A stretch of DNA of 64,000 nt from Acidovorax sp. (GCA_031277855.1 JAITLO010000019.1:1-64000), one strand, 5' to 3'. Positions 54,293-63,941 are shown, counted from the first letter of the stretch. The notes: generated by a model from the letters alone, not told the origin. A program made the numbers and translations.

Positions 54293-55198
54293 ATGAAAAC
54301 GTATCCTTCCATTGAAAGCGTCATCGGCAACACACCGCTGGTGGCATTGCAGCGCATCAACGCTGCCGCAAATACAGCACAGGGCAATGTGGTGCTGGGC
54401 AAGCTGGAGGGCAACAACCCCGCTGGTTCCGTCAAGGACCGCCCGGCTGTGTCCATGATCCAGCGCGCCCAGGAGCGCGGAGACATCAAGCCCGGCGACA
54501 CGCTGATCGAGGCCACTTCCGGCAACACCGGCATTGCCCTGGCCATGGCCGCAGCCATCAAGGGCTATCGCATGGTGCTGATCATGCCCGAGGACCTGTC
54601 CATAGAGCGTGCCCAGACCATGAAGGCCTATGGCGCCGAGCTCATCCTCACGCCCAAGAGCGGTGGCATGGAATACGCCCGTGACCTGGCCGACCAGATG
54701 GTGGCCCAGGGCAAGGGCGTGGTGCTGGACCAGTTTGCCAACGCCGACAACCCACGTGCCCACTATGAAGCCACGGGCCCCGAGCTGTGGGCGCAGACGG
54801 GTGGCGAGATCACCCACTTTGTCAGCGCCATGGGCACCACGGGCACCATCACAGGCGTGGCCCAGTTCCTCAAGGAACAGAACCCGAATGTGAAGATCAT
54901 CGGCGCTCAGCCGTCCGAGGGCTCACGCATCCCCGGCATTCGCAAATGGCCCGAGGAATACCTGCCCAAGATCTATGACGCCAGCCTGGTCGATGAGCTG
55001 GTGTATGTGAGCCAGGACGATGCCGAAGACATGGCCCGCCGCATGGCACGCGAGGAAGGCATTTTTGCCGGTATCTCCTCGGCAGGCGCTTGCTGGGTGG
55101 CCCAGCAGATTGCCGCACGCGAGCAGAACGCCACCATTGTGTTTGTGGTGTGCGACCGTGGGGACCGCTATCTGTCCACTGGGGTCTTTCCGGCGTAA
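54293..55198 (+). CDS. cysM: cysM, cysteine synthase B
   Basis: A 301-residue PLP enzyme making cysteine from O-acetylserine and sulfide or thiosulfate. The PLP Lys is in NNPAGSVKDRPA near residue 43, the substrate loop EATSGNTGIALA near 74, and the PLP phosphate loop SAMGTTGTITG near 180. RIPGIRKWPEEYLPKIYD favours CysM over CysK. In-frame ATGs occur at 54269, 54287 and 54293; the last matches CysM N termini best, and the divergent tRNA-Leu promoter occupies the bases around 54275. An R1 repeat follows the stop. Confidence 0.92.
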   Translation: MKTYPSIESVIGNTPLVALQRINAAANTAQGNVVLGKLEGNNPAGSVKDRPAVSMIQRAQERGDIKPGDTLIEATSGNTGIALAMAAAIKGYRMVLIMPEDLSIERAQTMKAYGAELILTPKSGGMEYARDLADQMVAQGKGVVLDQFANADNPRAHYEATGPELWAQTGGEITHFVSAMGTTGTITGVAQFLKEQNPNVKIIGAQPSEGSRIPGIRKWPEEYLPKIYDASLVDELVYVSQDDAEDMARRMAREEGIFAGISSAGACWVAQQIAAREQNATIVFVVCDRGDRYLSTGVFPA

Positions 55199-55205
55199 AT
55201 TGGCT

Positions 55206-55300
55206 ACCCCCTGAGGCGCTACGCGCCTTCCCCCAAGGGGGACGACACCGGCGCGGCGGGGCGGCCCTTGCGCGGTGTCCCTGGCGGAGGGGCGTGCCGG
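55206..55300 (+). repeat. R1 intergenic repeat, copy e (after cysM)
   Basis: Begins CCCCCTGAGGCGC eight bases after the stop. First stem AGGCGC-TAC-GCGCCT, second stem CCCCC-AA-GGGGG, then the GGCGCGGCGGGGCGGCCC block. Confidence 0.85.
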
Positions 55301-55438
55301 TTTTATACGGCGTGGGCTAAGCGGGCCTTTGCAAAATCGCAGAAATCTCCATGGGCAGGGCATGCTTGTTCTTGGGGGAAAGCTTCGTGGTGGGGCGGGT
55401 GCTGCCCGCGTGGTGCGTGGGTTTGATGGAGAGCCTTG

Positions 55439-56053
55439 ATGGCGTTTGAAGTCCGTTTTTGCAGCAACTGCGCAACTGAGTTGCAGTGGATTACCGAGGC
55501 AGAAGACAGCGGCGATGTCAGCCGGCTGCGTTGCCCTGCCTGTGGTTTTACCCATTGGGGCAATCCCACGCCGGTGCTGGCGGCCGTGGTGGAGAACGAC
55601 CGTGGCGAGGCCCTGCTGGCGCGCAATGCGCTGTGGCAGGAGGGGGTGTTTGGCCTGATCACCGGTTTTATGGAGGCTGGCGAATCGCCCGAGGCCGGCA
55701 TCTGCCGCGAGGTGATGGAGGAAACCGGTCTGCGTGCCAAGGGCCTGCGGCTGCTGGGCAGCTGGGAGTTTTTGCGCATGAACCAGGTCTTGATTGCCTA
55801 CCATGTGCGGGTGGAAGGCGAGGTGCGCCTCTCGCCTGAGCTGCTGGAGTACCGCTGGGTCACGCCCGAGGCCGCGCGCTGCTGGCCTTCGGGCACCGGT
55901 TATGCGCTGGCCCATTGGGTGCAGAGCAAAGGCCTGGCGCCGCAGTTTGGCGCGTTTCGCCCTGGCCAAAGCCCCGAGCTTGACCCGGCCAAATGGCCGC
56001 TGCAGTTCTGGAGCGAAGACCCGCGCTTTTTGACCCCTCCGAAGCTGGACTGA
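55439..56053 (+). CDS. Nudix hydrolase with N-terminal zinc ribbon
   Basis: A 204-residue protein. A zinc ribbon at residues 8-35 (CSNC ... CPAC) precedes a Nudix domain whose box is canonical: GFMEAGESPEAGICREVMEETG near residues 77-98. The layout resembles NudC-like NADH pyrophosphatases, but it is shorter, so the substrate is open (NAD(H), ADP-ribose or similar). GGAGAG precedes the ATG at 55439. It lies between cysM and tusA without obvious pathway logic. Confidence 0.87.
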   Translation: MAFEVRFCSNCATELQWITEAEDSGDVSRLRCPACGFTHWGNPTPVLAAVVENDRGEALLARNALWQEGVFGLITGFMEAGESPEAGICREVMEETGLRAKGLRLLGSWEFLRMNQVLIAYHVRVEGEVRLSPELLEYRWVTPEAARCWPSGTGYALAHWVQSKGLAPQFGAFRPGQSPELDPAKWPLQFWSEDPRFLTPPKLD

Positions 56054-56127
56054 TGCTGCAGCGGCGCTGTGTGGTGCACGTACCGCTGCCACCAGCAAGG
56101 CTGCTGCAGCTTTTCTACAATCACCCC

Positions 56128-56355
56128 ATGCAGATTGACCAAGAAATCGACACCCGCGGCCTGAATTGCCCGCTGCCCATTCTCAAAGCCAAGAAGGCGC
56201 TGGCGGGCATGGAAAGCGGCCAGCTGCTGAAAGTGGTGGCCACGGACACCGGCTCCACGCGCGACTTTCAGGCCTTTGCCAAGCAGACTGGCAACGAGCT
56301 GGTGCACCAGGAAACCGTGGGCAACGAATTCATCCACGTGCTGCGCCGCCGTTAA
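56128..56355 (+). CDS. TusA/SirA-family sulfur-carrier protein
   Basis: A 75-residue protein with the TusA signature DTRGLNCPLPILKAKKAL, Cys14 being the sulfur-carrying residue and CPLP the family motif. TusA-like proteins pass persulfide sulfur to tRNA thiolation or other sulfur pathways in the cytoplasm. Nearby cysM fits a sulfur theme. The ATG at 56128 starts the conserved domain; an upstream open frame overlaps the Nudix gene and is unlikely. A bidirectional terminator follows. Confidence 0.9.
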   Translation: MQIDQEIDTRGLNCPLPILKAKKALAGMESGQLLKVVATDTGSTRDFQAFAKQTGNELVHQETVGNEFIHVLRRR

Positions 56356-56374
56356 AACCATAGCATTCGCAACG

Positions 56375-56402
56375 CAAAAGGCCTGCAACTGCAGGCCTTT
56401 TG
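56375..56402. terminator. bidirectional terminator between tusA and galU
   Basis: CAAAAGGCCTGC-AACT-GCAGGCCTTTTG, a 12-bp perfect stem serving both convergent genes. An R3-like motif (AAAACCATAGCATTCGC) lies just before it. Confidence 0.88.
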
Positions 56403-56428
56403 TATTCAAAACGCAATAGATAAGTGCG

Positions 56429-57316
56429 TCAGATGCTCAGGTTTTTGAGGTAGTCGCGGAAGGCCGTGCCCACCTGCGGGTGCTGCAAGGCCAGCTCCAC
56501 CGTGGCTTCCAGAAAGCCTTCCTTGCTACCGCAGTCATAGCGCTTGCCGCTGTACTGAAAAGCGTAGACGGCCTCGCTGGCCATCAGGCGTTCGATGGCG
56601 TCGGTGAGCTGAATCTCGCCGCCCACGCCCGTGGGCTGGTTGCGGATCTCGTCAAAGATGGCAGGCGTCAGCACATAGCGGCCGGCCACGCCCATGCGGG
56701 ACGGGGCTTTTTCGGGCGCGGGCTTTTCCACGATCTCGTCGATGCGCATCAGCGGGCCGCCTGCGGGCTCGCCCTTGACGATGCCGTAGCGCTTGGTGTG
56801 CTCCAGCGGTACCTCCTGCACGGCCAGCAGCGAGCGGCCCTGTTTTTGGAAGGCGGCCGTCATCTGTGCCATCACGCCGGGGCCACCGGCCTCGCCGCGC
56901 ATCAGGTCATCGGCCAGGATCACGGCAAAGGGCTCGTTGCCCACCAGTGGCGCGGCGCACAGCACGGCGTGGCCCAGGCCCAGCGAACGGTGCTGGCGCA
57001 CAAAGGCGCAGTTCATATCGGCCGGGCTGATGCTGCGCACCAGCTGCAGCATCTCCTGCTTGCCGGCCTGCTCCAGCTCGTTTTCCAGCTCGTAAGCGGT
57101 GTCGAAATGGTCTTCGATGGCGCGCTTGCTGCGGCCGGTGACAAAGATCATGTCGCGTATGCCGGCCTCATAGGCCTCTTCCACGGCGTACTGGATCAGG
57201 GGCTTGTCCACCACGGGCAGCATCTCCTTGGGAGAGGCCTTGGTGGCAGGCAGAAAACGGGTGCCAAGCCCTGCGACGGGGAACACGGCTTTTTTGACGC
57301 GCGTTTGGTTGCTCAT
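56429..57316 (-). CDS. galU: galU, UTP-glucose-1-phosphate uridylyltransferase
   Basis: A 295-residue nucleotidyltransferase making UDP-glucose. The sugar-nucleotide loop [31 protein letters not shown] is at residues 8-38, VILADDLM near 130, and the C-terminal block [21 protein letters not shown] near 263. Length and motifs are typical. The ATG at 57316 is chosen; upstream frames run through the R1 repeat. It supplies lipopolysaccharide and exopolysaccharide precursors. Confidence 0.96.
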   Translation of the reverse strand: MSNQTRVKKAVFPVAGLGTRFLPATKASPKEMLPVVDKPLIQYAVEEAYEAGIRDMIFVTGRSKRAIEDHFDTAYELENELEQAGKQEMLQLVRSISPADMNCAFVRQHRSLGLGHAVLCAAPLVGNEPFAVILADDLMRGEAGGPGVMAQMTAAFQKQGRSLLAVQEVPLEHTKRYGIVKGEPAGGPLMRIDEIVEKPAPEKAPSRMGVAGRYVLTPAIFDEIRNQPTGVGGEIQLTDAIERLMASEAVYAFQYSGKRYDCGSKEGFLEATVELALQHPQVGTAFRDYLKNLSI

Positions 57317-57365
57317 GCAGATTCCTTGCTTCAAATCCTCGGGGCACGGTACACCACCCCATGTG

Positions 57366-57456
57366 GGGCGCCCAGCAAGGGCCGCCCCGCAGCGTAGGCG
57401 CCGTCCCCCTTCCGCGTAGCGAGAAAGGGGGAAGCGGCGCACAGCCGCTCAGGGGG
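57366..57456 (-). repeat. R1 intergenic repeat, copy g (after valS)
   Basis: Minus-strand copy starting CCCCCTGAGCGGC directly at the valS stop codon and ending about 50 bp before galU. First stem AGCGGC/GCCGCT, then C5/G5 arms with an insert and the GCGGGGCGGCCCTTGC block. Confidence 0.85.
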
Positions 57457-60354
57457 TTACTTGAGTCGTTCCAACTGCTGCTGGATGCGGGCCAGCGTGG
57501 CGCTGAAATCGGCCACACGCTTTCTCTCCTGCTCCAGCACGGCGGCCGGGGCCTTGGCGCAGAAGGCCTCGTTGGACAGCTTGGCATTGGCCTTGGTGAT
57601 CTCGCCTTCCAGGCGCTTGGCTTCCTTGGACAGGCGGGCCTTTTCGGCCTCCACATCCACTTCCACAAACAGCGCCATGCGGGCATCGCCCACCACGGAC
57701 ACGGGTGCGTGCTGGGCCTCGTTGGCCCAGGCGGCTTCGTCGTCAAACACCTTGACCTCGCTGAGCTTGGCCAGGTTCTTCAGCACATCGGCATTGGCGC
57801 GCAGGAAGGCTGCGCCATCGGCCGATCCGGCCACGGTCAGCAGCGGCAGGCGCTGGGCGGGCGAGACACCCATTTCACCGCGCAGGGCACGGCAGGCATC
57901 CACCATCTGCTTGATGCGGGCCACATAGGCGATAGCGGCCTCGTCGATCTTCTCGGGCTGGGCCTCAGGGTAGGCGGCAATCGCCACCGATGCGCCCTCG
58001 CGGCCAGCCACGGGCGCCACCTTTTGCCACAGCTCCTCGGTCACAAACGGGATGATGGGGTGGGCCAGACGCAAAATGGTTTCCAGCGTGCGGATCAGCG
58101 TGCGGCGGGTGGCGCGCTGCTGGGCTTCGTTGCCGGTCTGGATCTGCACCTTGGCGATTTCCAGATACCAGTCGCAGAACTCGTTCCAGACAAAGTCGTA
58201 AATGGTGTTGGCCACATTGTCCAGGCGGAACTCGGCAAAGCCCTTGGCCACTTCGGCCTCGACCTTTTGCAGCTGGGAGGTGATCCAGCGGTCCGGCTGG
58301 CTGAACGTCATATAGCCGTTTGCGCAGTCGGCTGCGGTGTGGTCTTTCAGGCCGCAGTCATAGCCCTCGCAGTTCATCAGCACAAAGCGGGAGGCATTCC
58401 AGAGCTTGTTGCAGAAGTTGCGATAGCCCTCGCAGCGCTTGCTGTCGAAGTTGATGGAGCGGCCCAGCGAAGCCAGCGCGGCAAAGGTGAAGCGCAGCGC
58501 GTCGGCTCCGTAGGCGGGAATGCCTTCGGGGAATTCTTTTTGCGTGTTCTTGCGCACCTGGGGGGCGGTCTCGGGCTTGCGCAGGCCCTGGGTGCGCTTG
58601 TCCAGCAGCGGCTCCAGGGCGATGCCATCGATCAAGTCCACCGGGTCCAGCACATTGCCTTCGGACTTGCTCATCTTCTTGCCCTGGGCGTCGCGCACCA
58701 GGCCATGCATATAGACATGGGTGAAGGGCACGCGGCCGGTGAAGTGGGTGGTCATCATGATCATCCGGGCCACCCAGAAGAAGATGATGTCGTAGCCCGT
58801 GACCAGCACCGAAGAGGGCAGATAGAGGTTGTAGTTGTCGTCCGCCGCATCGGTCTGGTGGGGCCAGCCCATGGTGGAGAAAGGCACCATGGCCGAGGAG
58901 TACCAGGTGTCCAGCACGTCGGGGTCGCGGGTCAAAGTCTTGCCCGGGGCCTGGGCTTGCGCTTCGGCCTCGTTCTTGGCCACGTAGACCTTGCCGTCTT
59001 CGTCATACCAGGCGGGAATCTGGTGGCCCCACCACAGCTGGCGCGAGATGCACCAGTCCTGGATGTTGTTCATCCACTGGTTGTAGGTGTTGACCCAGTT
59101 CTCGGGCACAAACTTCACGGCGCCGGAGTCCACGGCGTCAATGGCTTTTTGGGCGATGGACTTGCCCGTGGCGTCGCCCGTGCCGGGCTTGGCCACCTGG
59201 TTCATGGCGATAAACCACTGGTCCGTCAGCATGGGCTCGATCACCTGACCGGTACGGTCGCAGATGGGCACCATCAGCTTGTGCTTCTTGGTCTCGACCA
59301 GCAGGCCGGCTTCTTCCAGATCGGCCACGATGGCCTTGCGCGCCACAAAGCGGTCCATGCCGCGGTATTTCTCGGGCGCCTCGTCGTTGATCTTGGCCGT
59401 CAACGTCAGCACGCAAATCATGGGCAGCTTGTGGCGCTGGCCGACCTGGTAGTCGTTGTTGTCGTGCGCAGGCGTGACCTTGACCACGCCGGTGCCGAAC
59501 TCGCGGTCCACATAGTCATCGGCAATGATGGGGATCTCGCGGCCCACCAGCGGCAGGGTCACGGTCTGGCCGATCAAATGCTGGTAGCGCTCGTCTTCGG
59601 GGTGGACCATCACGGCCACGTCGCCCAGCATGGTTTCGGGGCGGGTGGTGGCCACCACCAGTTGGCCTTCACCGCTGGTGAGCGGGTAGGCGATATGCCA
59701 CAGCGAGCCGTCTTTTTCCTGGTTTTCCACTTCCAGGTCGGACACGGCGGACTGCAGCACCGGGTCCCAGTTCACCAGGCGCTTGCCGCGGTAGATCAGG
59801 CCTTGCTCATACAGCTTCACAAAGGTGTCGGTCACCACCTGGGACAGATTGGGGTCCATGGTGAAGTACTCGCGGCTCCAGTCCACGGTATCGCCCATGC
59901 GGCGCATCTGCGTGGTGATGGTGTTGCCGGACTGCTCCTTCCACTCCCAGACCTTTTGGGTGAAGGCGTCGCGGCCCAGGTCGTAGCGGCTCACGCCCTG
60001 GGTTTGCAGCTGGCGCTCGACCACGATCTGCGTGGCAATGCCGGCGTGGTCGGTGCCGGGAATCCAGGCCGTGTTGAAGCCCTTCATGCGGTGGTAGCGC
60101 GTGAGGGAGTCCATGATGGTCTGGTTGAAGGCATGGCCCATGTGCAGCGTGCCGGTCACATTGGGCGGCGGCAGCTGGATGGCGAAGTTCTGGCCTGCAG
60201 CCACGGCTTCGGCGCCGGGTTGGCCCGTGCCACGGTAGCCGGCATTGCCGTAGCCGCGCTTTTCCCACTCGGGACCCCACTGGGCCTCGATGGCAGAGGG
60301 CTCAAAAGACTTGGAAAGGCTGGACAAGCCGGGTTGTGCAGGGGTATCGCTCAT
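57457..60354 (-). CDS. valS: valS, valyl-tRNA synthetase
   Basis: A 965-residue class I synthetase. The HIGH motif appears as HMGH ([16 protein letters not shown], near residue 72), the CP1 editing domain spans about 190-380, and KMSKS ([12 protein letters not shown]) lies near 560, followed by the anticodon-binding domain and a C-terminal coiled-coil arm (about 895-965). All features and length fit ValRS. A terminator-like hairpin lies 31 bp upstream of the start. Confidence 0.97.
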   Translation of the reverse strand: MSDTPAQPGLSSLSKSFEPSAIEAQWGPEWEKRGYGNAGYRGTGQPGAEAVAAGQNFAIQLPPPNVTGTLHMGHAFNQTIMDSLTRYHRMKGFNTAWIPGTDHAGIATQIVVERQLQTQGVSRYDLGRDAFTQKVWEWKEQSGNTITTQMRRMGDTVDWSREYFTMDPNLSQVVTDTFVKLYEQGLIYRGKRLVNWDPVLQSAVSDLEVENQEKDGSLWHIAYPLTSGEGQLVVATTRPETMLGDVAVMVHPEDERYQHLIGQTVTLPLVGREIPIIADDYVDREFGTGVVKVTPAHDNNDYQVGQRHKLPMICVLTLTAKINDEAPEKYRGMDRFVARKAIVADLEEAGLLVETKKHKLMVPICDRTGQVIEPMLTDQWFIAMNQVAKPGTGDATGKSIAQKAIDAVDSGAVKFVPENWVNTYNQWMNNIQDWCISRQLWWGHQIPAWYDEDGKVYVAKNEAEAQAQAPGKTLTRDPDVLDTWYSSAMVPFSTMGWPHQTDAADDNYNLYLPSSVLVTGYDIIFFWVARMIMMTTHFTGRVPFTHVYMHGLVRDAQGKKMSKSEGNVLDPVDLIDGIALEPLLDKRTQGLRKPETAPQVRKNTQKEFPEGIPAYGADALRFTFAALASLGRSINFDSKRCEGYRNFCNKLWNASRFVLMNCEGYDCGLKDHTAADCANGYMTFSQPDRWITSQLQKVEAEVAKGFAEFRLDNVANTIYDFVWNEFCDWYLEIAKVQIQTGNEAQQRATRRTLIRTLETILRLAHPIIPFVTEELWQKVAPVAGREGASVAIAAYPEAQPEKIDEAAIAYVARIKQMVDACRALRGEMGVSPAQRLPLLTVAGSADGAAFLRANADVLKNLAKLSEVKVFDDEAAWANEAQHAPVSVVGDARMALFVEVDVEAEKARLSKEAKRLEGEITKANAKLSNEAFCAKAPAAVLEQERKRVADFSATLARIQQQLERLK

Positions 60355-60379
60355 GGCTGCTTGGCAAAAATGCTGGAAA

Positions 60380-60409
60380 TAAAAACGGCATCCGCAAGCG
60401 GGATGCCGT
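60380..60409 (-). terminator. hairpin with U-tract upstream of valS
   Basis: On the minus strand ACGGCATCC-N7-GGATGCCGT is followed by TTTTATTTCC. It can end transcripts of the small secreted-protein gene (60567-60917) or act as an attenuator in a valS leader. Confidence 0.75.
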
Positions 60410-60566
60410 CGTCCTGTATGAAAAGACGCGTTGCCAATGATTTTAGCCAGCCCCCCGGGCTGCGCACGTGCCGGGGTCTATGAGGGATGTGTAATACGGT
60501 TAAAACGCAATGGCTGTAAGCACTTGCAGCTATGAAAACTGCAGTGTCGCAGCTTGGCGCAGGTGT

Positions 60567-60917
60567 TTATTCCTTATAGGCCTGGACCTGAAAGTCCAGG
60601 CAGCGCGCCATCATCACCCAGTCCAGACCGCTTTGTTTGCTGGTCCAGTCCCGCTCGCAGCGGGCCCAGATCCGGGTCTTGGCCTGGGAGGCCGTGGGTT
60701 CGAACTGCAGGGCCTTGGCCCTGGCCTCGGTCTGCTTGTCTATGCAGTGGCTTTGCAGGGCGGTGTTGCTGCTGGGCCATTCGCTGGCGCACAGCCGCTG
60801 TATGCCCTGGGCCGGGTCGGGCCCGGCCGCGCCATGGTGGTGGGGCGTGCTTTGGGCCTGGGCCATGGTGCCTGCCATCAGCAGGGCAGCGGTACAGAGG
60901 AGTTTGGCGTAATGCAT
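60567..60917 (-). CDS. small secreted protein, 116 aa
   Basis: Family not recognised. The N terminus is a signal peptide (MHYAKLLCTAALLMAGTMAQA, cleavage near 21), then a His-rich stretch (STPHHHGAAGPD), and about 90 residues with four cysteines (LCASEW, HCIDKQ, RCERDW, RCLDFQ) that could form two disulfides in the periplasm. It sits between the VOC gene and valS on the same strand, with a terminator after it. Confidence 0.6.
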   Translation of the reverse strand: MHYAKLLCTAALLMAGTMAQAQSTPHHHGAAGPDPAQGIQRLCASEWPSSNTALQSHCIDKQTEARAKALQFEPTASQAKTRIWARCERDWTSKQSGLDWVMMARCLDFQVQAYKE

Positions 60918-61027
60918 GGTCTTCCCTTTCCTGGCAAATGTGTGACACATGTTGGGCACATGCTTGCAAGCCATTCTATGCACAGCGGGCCGTTGGTCTG
61001 CGCCATGCCGTATGGGGAAAGAGAGGT

Positions 61028-61663
61028 TCAGCGTGCGCCGCCGTATTCGGGTCGGTCGTTGTGCTGGGGTTTGAGCGGGGCTGCGCTCTTGCCCTCGGCC
61101 CGCTCCTTGCGCCACTGCTGTTTGCGCGCGGTCCATTCGGCCAGGCGGGCATGGGCAGTCTGGCTTTCGCGCGCCATCTGCACCTCGTCGGCCAACTGGG
61201 CCGACAGCTCCAGGCGAATGCCATTGGGGTCGAAGAAGTAAATGCTTTTGAAGATGTGGTGGTCGGTCACGCCCAGCACCTCCACGCCATGGGCCTGCAA
61301 CCTGGCCTTGGTGTTTTCCAGTTCCTGCACCGTGTCCACGCGAAAGGCGATGTGGTTGATCCACAGCGGTGTGTTGGGCGAGGGCAGGGCTTTTTCATCG
61401 TCGCCTATGTCGAAGAAGGCGATAAAGCTGCCGTCGCGCAGGCGAAAGAAGAAGTGGGTGTAGGGGCAGTACTCGCCGGTGCTGGGCACATGGTCGCTCT
61501 GGATGATGTGGTAGAGCGGCAGGCCCAGTATGTCTTCGTAGAAGTGGCGGGTCTCCTCTGCATCGCGCGCCTTGTAGGCGTAGTGGTGCAGCTGCTGCAC
61601 GGCGGCGGGCGGTGGCAGTGCGTCCAGCGCGGCGCGGCTCAAGGTGGTGGGGTGGTGACCCAT
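61028..61663 (-). CDS. VOC-superfamily protein (glyoxalase/extradiol dioxygenase type)
   Basis: A 211-residue vicinal-oxygen-chelate protein. Metal ligands are plausible at His in QLHHYAYKARD near residue 26, His in WINHIAFRVD near 105, and Glu in FFDPNGIRLELSA near 150, with both VOC repeats present. The reaction is unknown. A charged helical C-terminal tail (about 160-211) is extra. GGAGAG precedes the ATG. A 14-bp palindrome lies 23 bp upstream of the start codon. Confidence 0.85.
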   Translation of the reverse strand: MGHHPTTLSRAALDALPPPAAVQQLHHYAYKARDAEETRHFYEDILGLPLYHIIQSDHVPSTGEYCPYTHFFFRLRDGSFIAFFDIGDDEKALPSPNTPLWINHIAFRVDTVQELENTKARLQAHGVEVLGVTDHHIFKSIYFFDPNGIRLELSAQLADEVQMARESQTAHARLAEWTARKQQWRKERAEGKSAAPLKPQHNDRPEYGGAR

Positions 61664-61676
61664 GGCATCTCTCCTT

Positions 61677-61709
61677 TTACGTATATGCAATGCATTGCAC
61701 TTATCGTAA
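61677..61709. promoter_or_regulatory. palindromic operator candidate upstream of the VOC gene
   Basis: TGCAATGCATTGCA at 61686-61699 is a perfect palindrome, nested within TTACG...CGTAA (61677-61681 and 61705-61709). Spacing from the VOC start suggests a repressor site. Confidence 0.55.
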
Positions 61710-61741
61710 TTTTAGAAAAACCAGGCCCTGCAGCGGCCAAG

Positions 61742-61774
61742 AAAAAACCCGCATGCCGAGGTGGCGTGCGGGTT
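61742..61774 (-). terminator. intrinsic terminator after the first-listed yceI gene
   Basis: On the minus strand AACCCGCACGCC-N5-GGCATGCGGGTT, a 12-bp stem with one G-T pair, followed by TTTTC. It ends the cytochrome b561-yceI-yceI transcript. Confidence 0.88.
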
Positions 61775-61832
61775 GTGGGCGTCAGAGCATGCGCTGCAGC
61801 ATCCGAAGATGCGCGGGGCTCAGAACATGTTC

Positions 61833-62405
61833 TTACTGCTTGACGGCTTCCATGGACAGCACCAGGCGCACGTTCTTGCTGAAACCCCAGTCCACACCGT
61901 AGTTCACGCCCCATTGGGTGCGGTCGATGGTGGCTTCAAAGTCACCGCCGCAGACCTCACGCTTGAGCATGGGGCTTTCGTAGCAGGTGAACTTGTTGGC
62001 CTTGATGGTGATGGGGTGGGTCTGGCCATTCATGGTCAGCTGGCCGTTGACTTCCTTGAGCTTGTCGCCTTCGAACACAAACTTGTCGGAGACGAACTTG
62101 GACACCGGGTACTGGTCGGTGTTGAAGATTTCCTTGCTCTTGAGGTGCTTGTCAAAAGCGGCGGTGCCGGAGTTCACCGAGGTCATGTCCAGCGTCACTT
62201 CCACCTTGCCGGCCTTGCCAGCCTTGTCGAACTCCACCATGCCGCTTTTCTTGTCGAAACGGGCACGGTTGGTGGAGGCGCCGAAGTGATCGATCTCGAA
62301 GGTGGCAAAGGTGTGGGTGGGGTCGATGGCGTAGGCGGCCGGTGCGGCGTGGGCAGCGGAAGCGAACAGGCCGGCGGCGGCCAGGGCAAACAGGGTGGAA
62401 CGCAT
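61833..62405 (-). CDS. YceI-family periplasmic protein
   Basis: A 190-residue protein with a Sec signal (MRSTLFALAAAGLFASAAHA) and a YceI lipocalin-like barrel beginning YAIDPTHTFATFEIDHFGAS. YceI proteins bind polyisoprenoid or quinone-like lipids in the periplasm. The typical segment KANKFTCYESPMLKREVCGGDFEATIDRTQWG carries two cysteines. AGGAGA stands upstream of the ATG at 62405. It is the second of two tandem YceI genes downstream of a cytochrome b561 gene. Confidence 0.92.
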   Translation of the reverse strand: MRSTLFALAAAGLFASAAHAAPAAYAIDPTHTFATFEIDHFGASTNRARFDKKSGMVEFDKAGKAGKVEVTLDMTSVNSGTAAFDKHLKSKEIFNTDQYPVSKFVSDKFVFEGDKLKEVNGQLTMNGQTHPITIKANKFTCYESPMLKREVCGGDFEATIDRTQWGVNYGVDWGFSKNVRLVLSMEAVKQ

Positions 62406-62462
62406 CAAGAAATCTCCTGTGAAGATGAAAAAGGGGAGAAAAACGAATCTGGAAACTACTGA

Positions 62463-62540
62463 ATCGATAGCTTGCTGTGCGCTGGCTGCAATGATTTCAA
62501 AGCAAAACTGCTTTCAAAGCAAGCAGCCATGGGCACAAGC
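62463..62540. repeat. R3-like motif between the yceI genes
   Basis: ATCGATAGCTTGCTGTGCGC at 62463-62482 and, inverted, AAGCCGCTATCACA near 62538 flank a stem CAAAGC..GCTTTC. It resembles the R3 pairs elsewhere. Confidence 0.45.
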
Positions 62541-62580
62541 CGCTATCACAAACAATGTGGTGGCAGGGAGCAGGCAGGGC

Positions 62581-63153
62581 TTAGAGCTTGCCCACGCCGG
62601 TCAATGCCAGCTTGAACTGAACGCTCACTTCGTCGGCCACCATGGAGGTGTCGGCCCAGTCGCCGTCGCCAATCTTGAAGGCCAGGCGCTTGAGTGGCAA
62701 GGTACCTGCGGCCGTGGTGGTGGCACCCGACTGGGTCAGCACCACGGGCACGGACACCTTCTGGGCATTGCCCTTGATGGTCAGCGTGCCATCGACCTGG
62801 TACTTGCCACCGCCCAGGGCCTTGACGGTGCTGGACTCGAACGTGGCCTTGGGGAATTTGGCGATGTTGAACCAGTCGGCGCCCAGCAGATTGCTGTCGG
62901 TCTCCTTGGAGCCCATGGTGGCGCTGCCGGTGTCCACGGTGAAGAGGATTTTGCTGGTCTCGGGCTTGGCGGTGTCGAAGTTCACCTGGGCATCGAACTT
63001 CTTGAAGTGGCCTTGCAGGGGCACGCCCATTTGCTTGGCGGTGAAGTTCACACTGCTTTGCGCAGGCACCAGGGTCTGGGCGGCCATGGCGGCGGTGGCG
63101 AACAGAGCGGCGCCGGCCAGGGTGGCAGCGCGGAAAGTGGCGGTGAAGGTCAT
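62581..63153 (-). CDS. YceI-family periplasmic protein, second copy
   Basis: A 190-residue YceI protein with a Sec signal (MTFTATFRAATLAGAALFATAAMA). The barrel begins LVPAQSSVNFTAKQMGVPLQGHFKKF, and the family strand KGNAQKVSVPVVLTQ is present near residue 125. It lacks the cysteines of its neighbour, so the two copies have diverged. It starts 40 bp after the cytochrome b561 gene, and GGAG precedes the ATG. Confidence 0.92.
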   Translation of the reverse strand: MTFTATFRAATLAGAALFATAAMAAQTLVPAQSSVNFTAKQMGVPLQGHFKKFDAQVNFDTAKPETSKILFTVDTGSATMGSKETDSNLLGADWFNIAKFPKATFESSTVKALGGGKYQVDGTLTIKGNAQKVSVPVVLTQSGATTTAAGTLPLKRLAFKIGDGDWADTSMVADEVSVQFKLALTGVGKL

Positions 63154-63193
63154 GGCAATCTCCTGATGTTCGAAAAAGAGGAAGACAGTGTGT

Positions 63194-63757
63194 TTAGGCG
63201 GCGCGGCCGGGCCACATGCGGCCCAGCAGACCGTCGCGGTCTATCAACTGGTGCTTGAGTGCGGCTGCAATATGCAGGGCAATCAGCGCGGCCAGGCCGT
63301 AGGCAGCAATCGCGTGCCAGGGCTTGAGCGCTTCGGCCAGCTCGGGGCTGGCGGCCACCAGGTCGGGCAGTTGCCACAGACCGAACCAGACGATGGGAAA
63401 GCCTGCGGCCGAGCTATAGGCCCAGCCCAAGAGCGGCACGGCAAAGAACAGCACATACAGCAGGTGGTGAACGCCATGGTGGGCCAGTTGCTGCCAGCGC
63501 GGCATGGCCGCCGTCATGGCGGCCGGCAGGGCCGGTGGGCGGTGGGTGAGGCGCCACAGCAGACGCAGCACGCTCAGCACCAGCAGGGTGACGCCGGCCC
63601 ATTTGTGCCAGTTATAGAACTTCAGGCGGGCCGGAGAAAACGGCAGGCCGGTCATATACCAGCCAAAGGCCAGCAGGCCGAGCAGGCCCAGGGCCAGCAC
63701 CCAGTGCAGGGCCATGGCCGTCAGGCTGTAGCGGGAAGAAGAGGTGGATGGGGACAT
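63194..63757 (-). CDS. cytochrome b561
   Basis: A 187-residue di-haem membrane cytochrome of the CybB type. Four hydrophobic helices are visible with histidine ligands in MALHWVLALGLL, NWHKWAGVTLL, HHGVHHLLYVLFF and KPWHAIAAYGLAALIALHIAAALKH. It likely moves electrons between the quinone pool and periplasmic acceptors such as superoxide. Co-location with two yceI genes is a common unit. Confidence 0.92.
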   Translation of the reverse strand: MSPSTSSSRYSLTAMALHWVLALGLLGLLAFGWYMTGLPFSPARLKFYNWHKWAGVTLLVLSVLRLLWRLTHRPPALPAAMTAAMPRWQQLAHHGVHHLLYVLFFAVPLLGWAYSSAAGFPIVWFGLWQLPDLVAASPELAEALKPWHAIAAYGLAALIALHIAAALKHQLIDRDGLLGRMWPGRAA

Positions 63758-63941
63758 GTGTTTTGCAAGGGAAAGCGCCTGGCAAGCGGGAAAAAAAACG
63801 GCGCAGGCAGCGCTGCCATGTATGCAGTGTAGGAAAGCTGCAGCGCCAAAAAGTTCAGGCGAATTGACGTGACAGTTCAAAAAGCTTGAATGCCCGCAGA
63901 GCCGGTTCAGGCCGCCGGGCTCGGGTAAGCTCACCAGCCCT

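Noticed and set aside
57361..60483. A 1040-codon open frame antisense to valS
   Set aside because: It mirrors valS completely, is Gly/His/Val-rich with no family match by eye, and starts inside an R1 repeat.
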